Assembly (NCBI GenBank): GCA_035476575.1
Contig: DATILL010000084.1
Coordinates: forward strand, 1 to 41,572
Length of the DNA stretch: 41,572 nt
Reading direction: 5' to 3'
From: DATILL01 sp035476575
GTDB lineage: Bacteria; Actinomycetota; Actinomycetes; Mycobacteriales; JACQDL01
The notes beneath the pieces are model-generated. The model had not been told where the DNA came from. It did no database searches and saw only the letters and a program-made list of their open reading frames with translations. How positions within the stretch are numbered: the stretch's first letter is position 1; the number at the start of each line of letters is the position of its first letter. A program made the position numbers and the translations under genes. This document shows positions 9,439 through 17,809 of this stretch, one piece after another.

Positions 9439-9781
9439 TTGGGGTGGCTGGGTGGCATACCCCGGACCAGCCGGGCTGCTCATGGTTGCGGCAGCAGCGG
9501 CGCCGTCGGCTCAGCAGGCAAACGGGCGTACGCACTCTGCGGGGCATGGCGCCGACGATCATGACACCCGACCGAATCCGGTGAGCGGTCGGACGTCGGG
9601 ACTACGGTCCGCCCCGAGTGAGGCCGGGGCGCTCGTGGCTCGGCTACACTCTGGCCCGTCGTGGCGCGGCCGGTCTGACCTTGGTTAGCCGTGGGACAGC
9701 CGTCACTGAGAGCAGCGTGGTGCGGCAGGGTCTCAGCCAGGTGGACGGCGCGCGCCGGAGGGCGACGACGAAGGGCCTGGA
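9439..9781. other. Non-coding upstream region of the SEFIR operon
   Basis: About 340 bp lie between the long hairpin and the SEFIR-pseudokinase start. Short open frames occur on both strands, but none has a recognisable motif, a good ribosome site or the codon bias of the neighbours. The region should carry the promoter of the four-gene operon. I could not identify a convincing -35/-10 pair or an RNA gene. Confidence 0.4.
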
Positions 9782-11251
9782 ATGACGCCGAGATCCGGGC
9801 CGGCGGGGGCGACTGGCCGTCCGCGCCGGGCACCACGGGTGTTTCTCAGCTACGCACACGAGTCGGACGGCCACAAGCAGGCCGTGGTCCACCTCAGCAC
9901 GTTCCTGCGGGCCAACCACATCGAAGCCCGGCTGGACCGGTATGCCGAGGACAGGTCGAGGGACTGGGCCGCCTGGATGCAGGCCGAGATCGAGCTGGCC
10001 GACTTTGTGCTCGTGGTCGCCTCCCCGGGATACCGGCGGGCCGCGGACGGACACAGCGCGCCGGGTGAGCGCCGTGGCGTGTCGGCGGAGGCCAGGCTGC
10101 TGCGCGACAGGCTGCATGCCGACCATCCGACCTGGCGGCAGAAGATCGTGCCCGTCCTGCTACCCGGCTTCACCGAGGCCGACATCCCGCCCTTTCTCCT
10201 GCCGGCGTCCGGGACCTGCCACCGGGTCACCGAACTCAGCGAGGAAGGGGCGGGGAAACTGCTGCGCCTCCTGACCGGCCAGCCCGCCCACATCCCGCCG
10301 CCGCTTGGTAAGCGCCCCCACCTGCCGCCGTACGAGCCGACGGAGCTCAGCCTGGCCGTGCCGGAGGCCACCGCACTGGCTGCCGGCGCGCCGCTGCAGG
10401 AGCGGCCCGACCGGCCGTGGCGGGGTGGCGACGAGGTCAGTGTCAACGGCATCAGGTATCTGGTGCGCGACCCCGTCCCGGCCGAGCAGGCCGCCCCGGA
10501 CCGCGGCGCGGTCCGTCGGGAGGCGCTTGCTGGGCGGCTGGGGCCGGAGTCTGGGCTGGTCCTGCTCCGCCAGGTGGTCGAGCACCGGACTGGCCAGACC
10601 GCGGCGACGTGGCGGAGCGAGCTAGAGGCCGAGGCCAGGCTGCTGTCCGAGCTGGAGCAGGTGCGTGGCGTCCCGCACCGGCTCGACGCGCAGGTCACGG
10701 CGCGGGCGGTGACGCTGGTCGCGGCCCAGCCCACGGCGCCGACCTGGCGTGAGGTGTTCGGGCCGACGGACCGGCCGCTCGACATCGTCCGGGCGACCCG
10801 GCTGTTACGTGCCGCCCGGAGCCTGTGCTCGACGTTGGGCGCGCTGCACCGGCTCGGGTACGCGCACCGCGCGCTGACGCCGGACGCCGTACTGGTCGGC
10901 AGCCGCGACTCCGGGCTGGTGCTGCGCAGCCTGGGCCTGGCCACCGTCGGCGTCGCGGCCGGCGAGGGGCCGCCGGAGTACCGGGCACCGGAGCAGGAGC
11001 GGCCGGTGGGCCACGGCGACCCCCCGGGGCCCCACACCGACGTCTACCGGCTCGCCGCGATGCTCTACCACACCATCTGCGGCCGGGCACCGGGCATGTC
11101 GACCCTCGGCCCGCCGCCGAGCGCCGTGGTCCCCGGGCTGCCCCTGGCGGTGGACGAGGTGCTGGCCCGCGCGCTGGACCGCTCCCCCCGGAACCGGCCG
11201 CGGTCGATGACGGCACTCGCGGCCGGGCTGCGGCCGGACGGCCGCCGATGA
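9782..11251 (+). CDS. SEFIR/TIR-like domain fused to a degenerate protein kinase (pseudokinase)
   Basis: This 489-residue cytosolic protein has two parts. Residues about 18-150 look like a SEFIR/TIR-family domain: RVFLSYAHES, then LDRYAEDRSRDWAAWMQAEI, ADFVLVVASPGY, and a Glu in the VSAEARLL segment. Residues about 220-485 follow a Ser/Thr kinase fold but have lost catalysis. HRD reads HRALTP (near residue 362), DFG reads SLG (RSLGLATVG), and the VAIK-like strand reads VLLRQV without lysine, while YRAPEQ and the C-lobe pattern DVYRLAAMLYH remain. It is the first of four co-directional genes; the helicase ATG overlaps its stop (ATGA). A sensing or scaffolding kinase fold driving a SEFIR effector or adaptor is inferred from architecture. 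One TTA codon lies at 10805. Confidence 0.82.
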   Translation: MTPRSGPAGATGRPRRAPRVFLSYAHESDGHKQAVVHLSTFLRANHIEARLDRYAEDRSRDWAAWMQAEIELADFVLVVASPGYRRAADGHSAPGERRGVSAEARLLRDRLHADHPTWRQKIVPVLLPGFTEADIPPFLLPASGTCHRVTELSEEGAGKLLRLLTGQPAHIPPPLGKRPHLPPYEPTELSLAVPEATALAAGAPLQERPDRPWRGGDEVSVNGIRYLVRDPVPAEQAAPDRGAVRREALAGRLGPESGLVLLRQVVEHRTGQTAATWRSELEAEARLLSELEQVRGVPHRLDAQVTARAVTLVAAQPTAPTWREVFGPTDRPLDIVRATRLLRAARSLCSTLGALHRLGYAHRALTPDAVLVGSRDSGLVLRSLGLATVGVAAGEGPPEYRAPEQERPVGHGDPPGPHTDVYRLAAMLYHTICGRAPGMSTLGPPPSAVVPGLPLAVDEVLARALDRSPRNRPRSMTALAAGLRPDGRR

Positions 11252-14220
11252 GCCGTGTCGACACGCTGCCGCTGCCCGGCCCGATCGCGCTGGTGCCAGC
11301 CGAGCGGATGCTCACCCGGTTCGCCCAGGAGCGGCACCGTTACCCCGACCTGCCCGACCCCACCCAGCTCGGGCACCGGCTGACCGAGCTCAGCTTCGGC
11401 AGCGGCGTGCCCAGCCGGATCCAGCCGGGCCGCAACGGCGGCGACCCGCGCCTGGTGGTGTGCGCCGAGCGCTTCGTGGCTGTGCTCTTCCCGACCACCA
11501 GGAGAGACGCCTACGTCGTGGGCGAGCTGCGTCCGCTGCGCTTCCACGACCACGAGCAGCTCCGCAAGGCCGCGCTGCTGCTGCGCCCGACCGGGTGGCA
11601 CGTCTTCCCCGACCTCCCCGACGTGTCCCGGCATGTCCCGCCCTACCAGGGCTACTGGGCACGAATCAGCCAGGCGTGGGAGCGGCTGGACGAGCGGGTC
11701 CGCCGGGCCATCGGCCAGCAGGGCACACCTGACCGCCACCTCGCCGCGCTCGACCTGTGGGACGAAGCGATCGCGGTGGCGCGGGTGATCGAGACCGCCA
11801 AGCAGCGCAACGACCGGCCGCTCCCCTACCGAGCTGTCGGGCCGGCCCGCGAGGAGCGCTACTCCAAGCGGGGCGTCTACGTCTTCGAGCTGGCCCAGCC
11901 CGCCGAGCTCGGCGTGGGCACCCCGGTGGCGCTCGAGTCGGACCCGCCCGGCCAGATCGCGGGCCGGATCCGCCGGGTGGAGGATCGCGAGGTCACCGTC
12001 CAGTTCGACCAGGCGGTCAACCACGCGGACATCCCCCCGCAGGGCGCACTGCGCAAGCTGCCCAGCGACCGGGTGTTCCGGGCACAGGCCGAGGCGGTCC
12101 AGCGGATCCGGGACGGCGAGGCGGCCAGTCCGCACCTGATGCGGGTGCTGGTGGACTGCCAGTTCGCCGGCTTCCACCCCGACAGACACACCGAGCCTGC
12201 CCTGCCGCTCGACGACGAGCAGCGGGACGCCTTCGGCAAGGCCCTCGCAGTGCCGGACCTGTCGCTCGTGCTGGGCCCGCCGGGCACCGGCAAGACCCGG
12301 ACCATCGCCGAGATGGCCCGCGCGTGCGCGGCGCGCGGGCAGCGCGTGCTGGTCGTCTCGCACGCCAACCGGGCCGTCGACAACATGCTGAAGCAGTTGC
12401 CCCCGGAGCTGCGCAGCGTCCGGGTCGGCAACGAGGGCAAGATGACGACGTTCGCCAGGACCAGGATGGTCGAGGTGCAGGTGACTGCGCTGCGAGACGC
12501 CATCCTGGCCGCGACGGAGGGCGACGCCGCGGACCTGTCCGCCTTCACTGTCGGCAGTAGCCCGGACCAGTGGCTGGAACTGCTAGGCACCGAACTCGAC
12601 GCGGCGAGGGTCGCGCTCGCGGAGGCGGAGCGGTGCGCGCGGGCCCGCGCCGAGGTGGCGCGCCGGGTGGCTGGCCCGGCCGCCGCCGAAGTTGACCAGC
12701 TCGGCGCCGTGCTCGGCAGGCGGGCCAAGGTACAGGCGCGGCGGGAGCGGACCGTCGGGCGCCGTGAGGGAGGGTGGCAGCGGGCAGCCGGCGGAGGCCC
12801 GCTTGGCCGACTGTGGCGCCGGTTGGCGGAACGGCGGCTGCGGCGGGCGCGCCAGGCCCTGGAGGTGTCGCGGCAAAGGCACGAGCAAACTCGAGCCGAC
12901 CTGGCCGCCGCGACCGCGCAGCTGGACCAGGCCCTGGCCGCCGTACCGGAGGCGGAGGGCTGGCGGCAGCGCCGGGAGCAGCAGCTCAGCCGGTACGAGA
13001 GCAGCAGCGCCGGGCTGGCCCGGTCGGGTGCGGCGCTCTGCGGTGCGGTCACCGGCTACGGGTGGCAGACGCCCGGCCGGCCGGGCGACCTGCCCGGCTG
13101 GGGCAGCTTCCAGGAGTGGGCGCAGGACACGGTCGGCCTGCTGCGGACCCGGTCGACGCTGGTCATCGACTGGCGGCAGCAGCTCGCCCGGCCCGGCGAG
13201 GAGCTCCAGGCCGAGCTGGTCCGGTACGCCGACGTGGTGGCCGCCACCTGCGTAGGCACCGCCACCACCAGCCTCCTCAGGGACCTCACGTTCGACCTCG
13301 CCATCATCGACGAGGCCGGGCAGATCGCCCTGCCGAACCTGCTCATCCCCCTGGTGCGGGCGCGTCGGGCGGTGCTCGTCGGCGACCACCGCCAGCTTCC
13401 GCCGTACGCCGACGACGACATCACCCGGGCCGGCGGTCTGCTGTCCACAGTGGACGGCCCGGAGCTGGCCCGACAGCTGCGGGCGATCCTGACCAGCAGC
13501 GCGTTCGAGCTGCTGTTCGACCAGACGCCGGAGGGCCACCGCACCATGCTGGTCCGGCAGCGCCGGATGCCGCCGGAGGTCGCCGCATTCATCTCCGCCC
13601 ACTTCTACGACCGCGCGCTCGAGACCGCCAAGCCCGTCCAGCCGGCCGCCGGGCCGCTGTTCAGCAGGCCGTTCGTGCTGGTGGACACCTCCGACCGGAC
13701 ACCGGGCGCGCGGGCCGAGCAGCGCCGGGAGGCGACCGAGGCGTGGGCGCAGGCTGGCCGGGCGAACACGCTGGAGGCCAGGATCATCACCCGGCTGCTA
13801 CTCCGGCTCGCACCCCACTACGCGGACTGGGGGGTCATTGTCCCCTACCGGGCGCAGGTCGACGACATCGTCCGCCTGCTGCGCCGCGAGCTCGCCGAGA
13901 ACGTCGTCAGAGACAACGTCGGCACGGTCGACTCGTTTCAGGGCGGCGAGCGGGAGCTGGTCGTTTACGGCTTCACCCGGAGCAACCGGACGGGCGACGT
14001 CGGCTTCCTGGGCCGCGAGCCGCGCCGGCTGAACGTGGCGCTCAGCCGGGTCAGCAGCCAGCTCGTCGTGGTCGGCGACACCAGCACGCTGACCTCGGCG
14101 CGGAACCGGCAGTTCCAGGCCCTGGCCCGGGCACTGGTCGACCACGTGCGCGCGGTCGGCGATGTGCTCCCGTCGCGGGCGGTCGAGGCGCTGCTCGACA
14201 CCGGGCGGAGTGGGCGGTGA
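11248..14220 (+). CDS. Upf1/DNA2-like superfamily 1 helicase
   Basis: This 990-residue SF1 helicase would move along RNA or DNA using ATP. Motif I (Walker A) is GPPGTGKT at residues 343-350. Motif II is DEAGQ beginning at Asp688, the form seen in the Upf1/DNA2/NAM7 branch. Later motifs include LVGDHRQLPP, VRQRRMPPEV, GVIVPYRAQVDDI, VDSFQGGERELVVY and RRLNVALSR. The N-terminal 320 residues precede the helicase core and are unassigned. Between motifs I and II sits a long Arg- and Ala-rich helical insertion (about 445-590), probably a coiled coil. The ATG at 11248 overlaps the upstream stop by 4 nt, so translation is coupled. Its own stop overlaps the next start (GTGA). A nucleic-acid-processing arm of a conflict system is inferred from context. 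Confidence 0.88.
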   Translation: MSRVDTLPLPGPIALVPAERMLTRFAQERHRYPDLPDPTQLGHRLTELSFGSGVPSRIQPGRNGGDPRLVVCAERFVAVLFPTTRRDAYVVGELRPLRFHDHEQLRKAALLLRPTGWHVFPDLPDVSRHVPPYQGYWARISQAWERLDERVRRAIGQQGTPDRHLAALDLWDEAIAVARVIETAKQRNDRPLPYRAVGPAREERYSKRGVYVFELAQPAELGVGTPVALESDPPGQIAGRIRRVEDREVTVQFDQAVNHADIPPQGALRKLPSDRVFRAQAEAVQRIRDGEAASPHLMRVLVDCQFAGFHPDRHTEPALPLDDEQRDAFGKALAVPDLSLVLGPPGTGKTRTIAEMARACAARGQRVLVVSHANRAVDNMLKQLPPELRSVRVGNEGKMTTFARTRMVEVQVTALRDAILAATEGDAADLSAFTVGSSPDQWLELLGTELDAARVALAEAERCARARAEVARRVAGPAAAEVDQLGAVLGRRAKVQARRERTVGRREGGWQRAAGGGPLGRLWRRLAERRLRRARQALEVSRQRHEQTRADLAAATAQLDQALAAVPEAEGWRQRREQQLSRYESSSAGLARSGAALCGAVTGYGWQTPGRPGDLPGWGSFQEWAQDTVGLLRTRSTLVIDWRQQLARPGEELQAELVRYADVVAATCVGTATTSLLRDLTFDLAIIDEAGQIALPNLLIPLVRARRAVLVGDHRQLPPYADDDITRAGGLLSTVDGPELARQLRAILTSSAFELLFDQTPEGHRTMLVRQRRMPPEVAAFISAHFYDRALETAKPVQPAAGPLFSRPFVLVDTSDRTPGARAEQRREATEAWAQAGRANTLEARIITRLLLRLAPHYADWGVIVPYRAQVDDIVRLLRRELAENVVRDNVGTVDSFQGGERELVVYGFTRSNRTGDVGFLGREPRRLNVALSRVSSQLVVVGDTSTLTSARNRQFQALARALVDHVRAVGDVLPSRAVEALLDTGRSGR

Positions 14221-15404
14221 CGGCAGGCCACGCTGCTGCCAGGTCGGCGATCTACCCGCCTATGCGGGCCGTCGAGCACGCCACGACGCTCGACGGCGTC
14301 CGACCGACGCGGCTCTTCGGCGTCCTCTGGCCGCTGTGGCAGGTCGACGTCGAGGCCGAGATCTACGAGCACCAGGCATACGAGGTGCTGGACCGGTTCG
14401 TCGTCCGCGGTATTGGCCACGCCCGGCTCTCCACAGTCGACGAGCTGAGCCGGTTTTTCGGGCTTGATCCTGGCCTGGTGCGGCGGGTGCTGGAGTTCCT
14501 GGCCCTGATCCAGCACGTCGAGGTGGCGGGCGACCGCTGCCGGCTGACCCCGCTGGGTCAGCGTGGACTCGCCGCCGACGTGCGCTATGTGCCGAAGAAG
14601 GGTCGGCAGTACCTGCTGTTCGACCGGATGACCATGCGCCCGCTGCCGCGCAGCCATTACTCCGGTGATATCCGGCTGCTCGACGAGTCGGAACTGCCGG
14701 GGCCGCAGAGCGTCCGGCTGGTACCGCTTTTCCTCACGGCGCCGTTCCAGCCCGACGCCCTGGCCCAGCTCGCCGCCCGGCCCGACCGGACCGCGTTCAA
14801 CCTGCCGGTGGAGCTGGCCAGCCCCAAACTCGTCGGGATCCGCGAGGTCTTCCTGCCCGCCTACCTGGTGGAGACGGCGGACGGGCGGCCACCGGTACTC
14901 GCCTACAGCATGGCGTCGACCGGGAGAGACACCGTCCTGGAGGAGCTGTGCGACGAGCGGTCGGTGCTGGCCGGGCTGGTCCGCGCCGAGCCGACGGCGG
15001 ACCCGCGCCCGCTGTGGGAGGACTGGCTGGCCAGGAAGGGGCAGCCGGCCACCGGCCTGCGGCGCCTCCCGAGCGGGGTCTGGCGGGTGACCCTGCCGGC
15101 CGCGGCCTTCGGTACCCAGGGCACCCCGTTCGGGCTGGCGCAGCTCGGCTCCTTCGCCTTCCACAAACAGCACTTTGCCCAGCTCTGGTGCACCGACGGC
15201 GAGCTGCGTCGTACGGCCGTGTTGCACCGGGTGTCTCTGATGAGCCGGACCCGACTGCGCGACAGGACCGGGACGGCAGACCAGCTTGCCCTCGTCGCGC
15301 GGCAGCTTGAGGTGGATCCACCAGCGGTGGAGGAGCTGTCCCGGTATGCGACGAACACCGGGCGTCCCGAATTCCAGGACTGGCTTGAAAGCCCGGAGCA
15401 CTGA
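14217..15404 (+). CDS. Winged-helix-like protein of unknown function in the SEFIR-helicase operon
   Basis: I do not recognise a named family for this 395-residue protein. Residues about 60-115 (STVDELSRFFGLDPGLVRRV and following, ending in RLTPLGQRGL) have the pattern of a winged helix-turn-helix: a helix, a turn, a recognition-like helix and a T-P-L-G-x-x-x-L wing-like end as in MarR/PadR-like folds. A basic segment follows (YVPKKGRQYLLFDRM), then a long alpha/beta region without clear motifs. There is no signal peptide or membrane segment. The GTG at 14217 overlaps the helicase stop; an ATG at 14262 is an alternative start. The strict coupling suggests it acts with the helicase, perhaps as a nucleic-acid or signal recognition subunit. 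That role is inferred. Confidence 0.6.
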   Translation: MTAGHAAARSAIYPPMRAVEHATTLDGVRPTRLFGVLWPLWQVDVEAEIYEHQAYEVLDRFVVRGIGHARLSTVDELSRFFGLDPGLVRRVLEFLALIQHVEVAGDRCRLTPLGQRGLAADVRYVPKKGRQYLLFDRMTMRPLPRSHYSGDIRLLDESELPGPQSVRLVPLFLTAPFQPDALAQLAARPDRTAFNLPVELASPKLVGIREVFLPAYLVETADGRPPVLAYSMASTGRDTVLEELCDERSVLAGLVRAEPTADPRPLWEDWLARKGQPATGLRRLPSGVWRVTLPAAAFGTQGTPFGLAQLGSFAFHKQHFAQLWCTDGELRRTAVLHRVSLMSRTRLRDRTGTADQLALVARQLEVDPPAVEELSRYATNTGRPEFQDWLESPEH

Positions 15405-15432
15405 TCGAACCACTGCCCGCGGGAGATGAAGG

Positions 15433-16419
15433 ATGAACATGTCGGACCCGAACGAACCCCGACCAGGTTACCCCGGCGAACTCGCCATCCCGTCGGCCCC
15501 AGCCAGCGCCATGCGCCGCCGCATTGATGTCTCCGCCGGACTGGAGCTGCTGCTGGCCCTGCCCGCCTTCCTGAGCAGCTTGGTGGTTGTGTGGCTGGCC
15601 GGATTCGCCTTGCCACCCAGGGTAGCGTGGACGGTTCCTCTGCTGTGGATACTCTCCGGCCCATTAATCTTTGTGCCCGCGGTGGAGCCGCTGATCGCTC
15701 GGCTCCTGCTTGGGAAACGGCGCCCGACGCCGGCCGAGCAGGGACGACTTGGGGCACCGTGGAACTCGGTGTGCCGCGCCGCCGGAGTGGATCCGCACCG
15801 ATACTCACTTTGGATTACCGAATCTACCGAGATCAACGCATCCGCATCCGCCGGGCGCCTTGTCTCGGTCACCACAGCGGCGCTTGACCTGCCGCCCTCG
15901 AAGCTAGAGGCGGTGCTCGCCCATGAACTCGGGCACCACCTCTCGGGGCATCCCGCCGTGTCGCTGGCTGCGTGGTGGTACGCCATCCCAGGGCGGCTGT
16001 CCACCTTCATCATGCGTCGCTGTATCCGCATTCTCGCGGCAAGCGGACGGCTGTTTCTCTTCTTAGGCCATACGCTCGCCGCTCTGGCCAGCGCCGTGAT
16101 GGCGCTGTTCCTGCTAATCGTGCTTGTGATGACAAATCCGTGGCTGGTCGTCGTGCCGCTGACCACGTTGCCACTGGCGTTGCCACTGGCCTGGGCTAGC
16201 AGAATCGGGGAAATCCACGCCGATCAGGTCGCCGCCCGACTGGGCTACGGTCCAGCGCTTATGACGGTCTTGCACCAGTGGATCAGCGAAGGAGACGACG
16301 AACATCGACGCAGAGCAGGCATCCGGGCACGGATGCTGGCGAGCCACCCATCCTGCGCGGACCGGTTGGCCCGGCTGGATTCTTACCTACGTAACTACCC
16401 GGTACCGTACAGTGGCTGA
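15433..16419 (+). CDS. Membrane M48-type zinc metallopeptidase
   Basis: A 328-residue integral membrane protease resembling HtpX/Ste24 enzymes (family M48). Hydrophobic segments lie at about residues 37-60, 67-92, 200-225 and 228-252. The zinc motif H-E-x-x-H is HELGHH (His164, Glu165, His168), and the third ligand region is EIHADQVAARLGYG (Glu260, with Asp264). It starts 28 nt after the winged-helix gene with a GAAGG ribosome site; a second in-frame ATG lies two codons on. Codon use is visibly looser than in the three genes before it and includes TTA leucines at 15664 and 16063, which suggests a separate origin. Within the operon it could be a protease effector or an activator by cleavage. 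That is inferred; the peptidase call itself is solid. Confidence 0.85.
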   Translation: MNMSDPNEPRPGYPGELAIPSAPASAMRRRIDVSAGLELLLALPAFLSSLVVVWLAGFALPPRVAWTVPLLWILSGPLIFVPAVEPLIARLLLGKRRPTPAEQGRLGAPWNSVCRAAGVDPHRYSLWITESTEINASASAGRLVSVTTAALDLPPSKLEAVLAHELGHHLSGHPAVSLAAWWYAIPGRLSTFIMRRCIRILAASGRLFLFLGHTLAALASAVMALFLLIVLVMTNPWLVVVPLTTLPLALPLAWASRIGEIHADQVAARLGYGPALMTVLHQWISEGDDEHRRRAGIRARMLASHPSCADRLARLDSYLRNYPVPYSG

Positions 16420-16759
16420 CTGGCCAGCCCCCGTGGGGCAGCTTCGCCGGGAGCGACGCAACAGGCGCCGATCTGGCCCAGCGGCCACAATTCGCCGTCG
16501 ATGAGACTCGGCGATTTCCTGGCTGTGACCGCCCTTGTCCGGGGCGGGATGTGAGGTCGTTCATGGCCGCCCCGGCCCGGCCCGGCCCGACGCGACGAGC
16601 GGCGAGGCGGGGTGCGTCAGGCTGGAGCCGGGCGCCACTAGCCCGGCAGGGCAGATGTGCCGAACTGGCCGCGCCGGGCTGGCCTGATGCGGAAGACTAT
16701 CGGGCGAGCGAGGGCGTGCACGGCGCGCCTGGGGGAACTCACCAGGGGGACTACCAAGC
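16420..16759. other. Intergenic region before the sugar-biosynthesis operon
   Basis: This stretch of 340 bp has no supported gene. It contains a short CCCGG-rich repeat tract around 16568-16590 and should hold the promoter of the 16760-24845 operon. I see no clear -35/-10 pair, hairpin or riboswitch-like element. Confidence 0.4.
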
Positions 16760-17809
16760 ATGACACCGATCGGCATGGCCGTCGTCGGAGCGGGTTACTG
16801 GGGGCCGAACCTGGTCCGCAACGCCCAGGCCACACCCGGCCTGCGGCTGGAGTACCTGTGCGACCTGGACGTCGAGCGGGCCCGCCGGGTGCTCGGCGGC
16901 TACAGCACGGTCCGCGTTACCGGGTCGCTGGAGGAGGTGCTTACTGACCCCGCGGTGCAGGCGGTCGCTGTCGCGACCCCGGCTGGCACCCACTACGAGG
17001 TCGCCTCGGCCGCGCTGGAGGCGGGCAAGCACGTGCTGGTGGAGAAGCCGCTGGCCTCGTCGTACGCGGACGGCGCCAAGCTGGTCAGCACCGCGGCCGA
17101 GCGAGGCATGGTGCTCATGCTCGACCACACCTACTGCTACACCCCGGCCGTGCAGAGGCTGCGCGAGATCGTCCGCAACGGCGAGCTGGGCGACCTGCAG
17201 TACATCGACTCGGTGCGGATCAACCTCGGCTTGGTCCAGCGGGACATCGACGTGCTGTGGGACCTTGCCCCGCACGACCTGTCCATCCTGGACTCGATCC
17301 TCCCGGACGGCGTGCTGCCGGTCGCGGTGGCGGCGCACGGCTCGGACCCGATCGGCGCCGGCCAGACCTGCGTCGCCTACCTGTCCGTGCAGCTCTCCAA
17401 CGGCGCGATGGCGCACGCCCACGTCAACTGGCTGTCCCCGACCAAGATCCGCACCACCATCGTCGGTGGCTCGCAGCGGACCGTGGTGTGGGACGACCTC
17501 AACCCCTCGCAGCGGCTGGCCCTCTACGACCGTGGCGTGGACCGCACCGACCCAAGCCACCTCGGCGCCGAGGAGCGCAAGCAGGCCCTGGTGTCGTACC
17601 GGATCGGCGACATGGTGGCGCCCGCGCTGCCCGAGGGTGAGGCGCTGCGCGGGGTCATGGCCGAGCTCGCCGCGGCCATCCGCGAGGGGCGCCCCCCCCT
17701 GACCGACGGCCGGTCCGGCCTTCGGGTGCTGGCCCTGCTGGAGGCGGCCACCGAGAGCCTGCGCTCCGGGGGCTCGTTCGTCCCCGTCTACCTGGAGGAG
17801 ATCGCCTGA
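16760..17809 (+). CDS. Gfo/Idh/MocA-family nucleotide-sugar dehydrogenase
   Basis: This 349-residue NAD(P)-dependent oxidoreductase has an N-terminal Rossmann motif (VVGAGYWGPNLVRN), the family EKP motif (LVEKPLASSYADG) carrying the conserved lysine, and LAPHDLSIL with a probable catalytic histidine. It most resembles the UDP-N-acetyl-hexosamine 3-dehydrogenase group (WlbA/WbpB and GnnA types), which oxidises C3 before transamination. A DegT aminotransferase (23102) and a WbpD-like N-acetyltransferase (24270) in the same operon fit that route. An AGGGGGAC ribosome site precedes the ATG. This is the first gene of a run of eight co-directional genes; the next begins with an ATG overlapping its stop by one base. 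The exact substrate is inferred. Confidence 0.88.
   Translation: MTPIGMAVVGAGYWGPNLVRNAQATPGLRLEYLCDLDVERARRVLGGYSTVRVTGSLEEVLTDPAVQAVAVATPAGTHYEVASAALEAGKHVLVEKPLASSYADGAKLVSTAAERGMVLMLDHTYCYTPAVQRLREIVRNGELGDLQYIDSVRINLGLVQRDIDVLWDLAPHDLSILDSILPDGVLPVAVAAHGSDPIGAGQTCVAYLSVQLSNGAMAHAHVNWLSPTKIRTTIVGGSQRTVVWDDLNPSQRLALYDRGVDRTDPSHLGAEERKQALVSYRIGDMVAPALPEGEALRGVMAELAAAIREGRPPLTDGRSGLRVLALLEAATESLRSGGSFVPVYLEEIA

Noticed and set aside
9452..9688. Short plus-strand frame upstream of the SEFIR gene
   Set aside because: No ribosome site, no motif and unlike codon bias; it lies in the probable promoter region.
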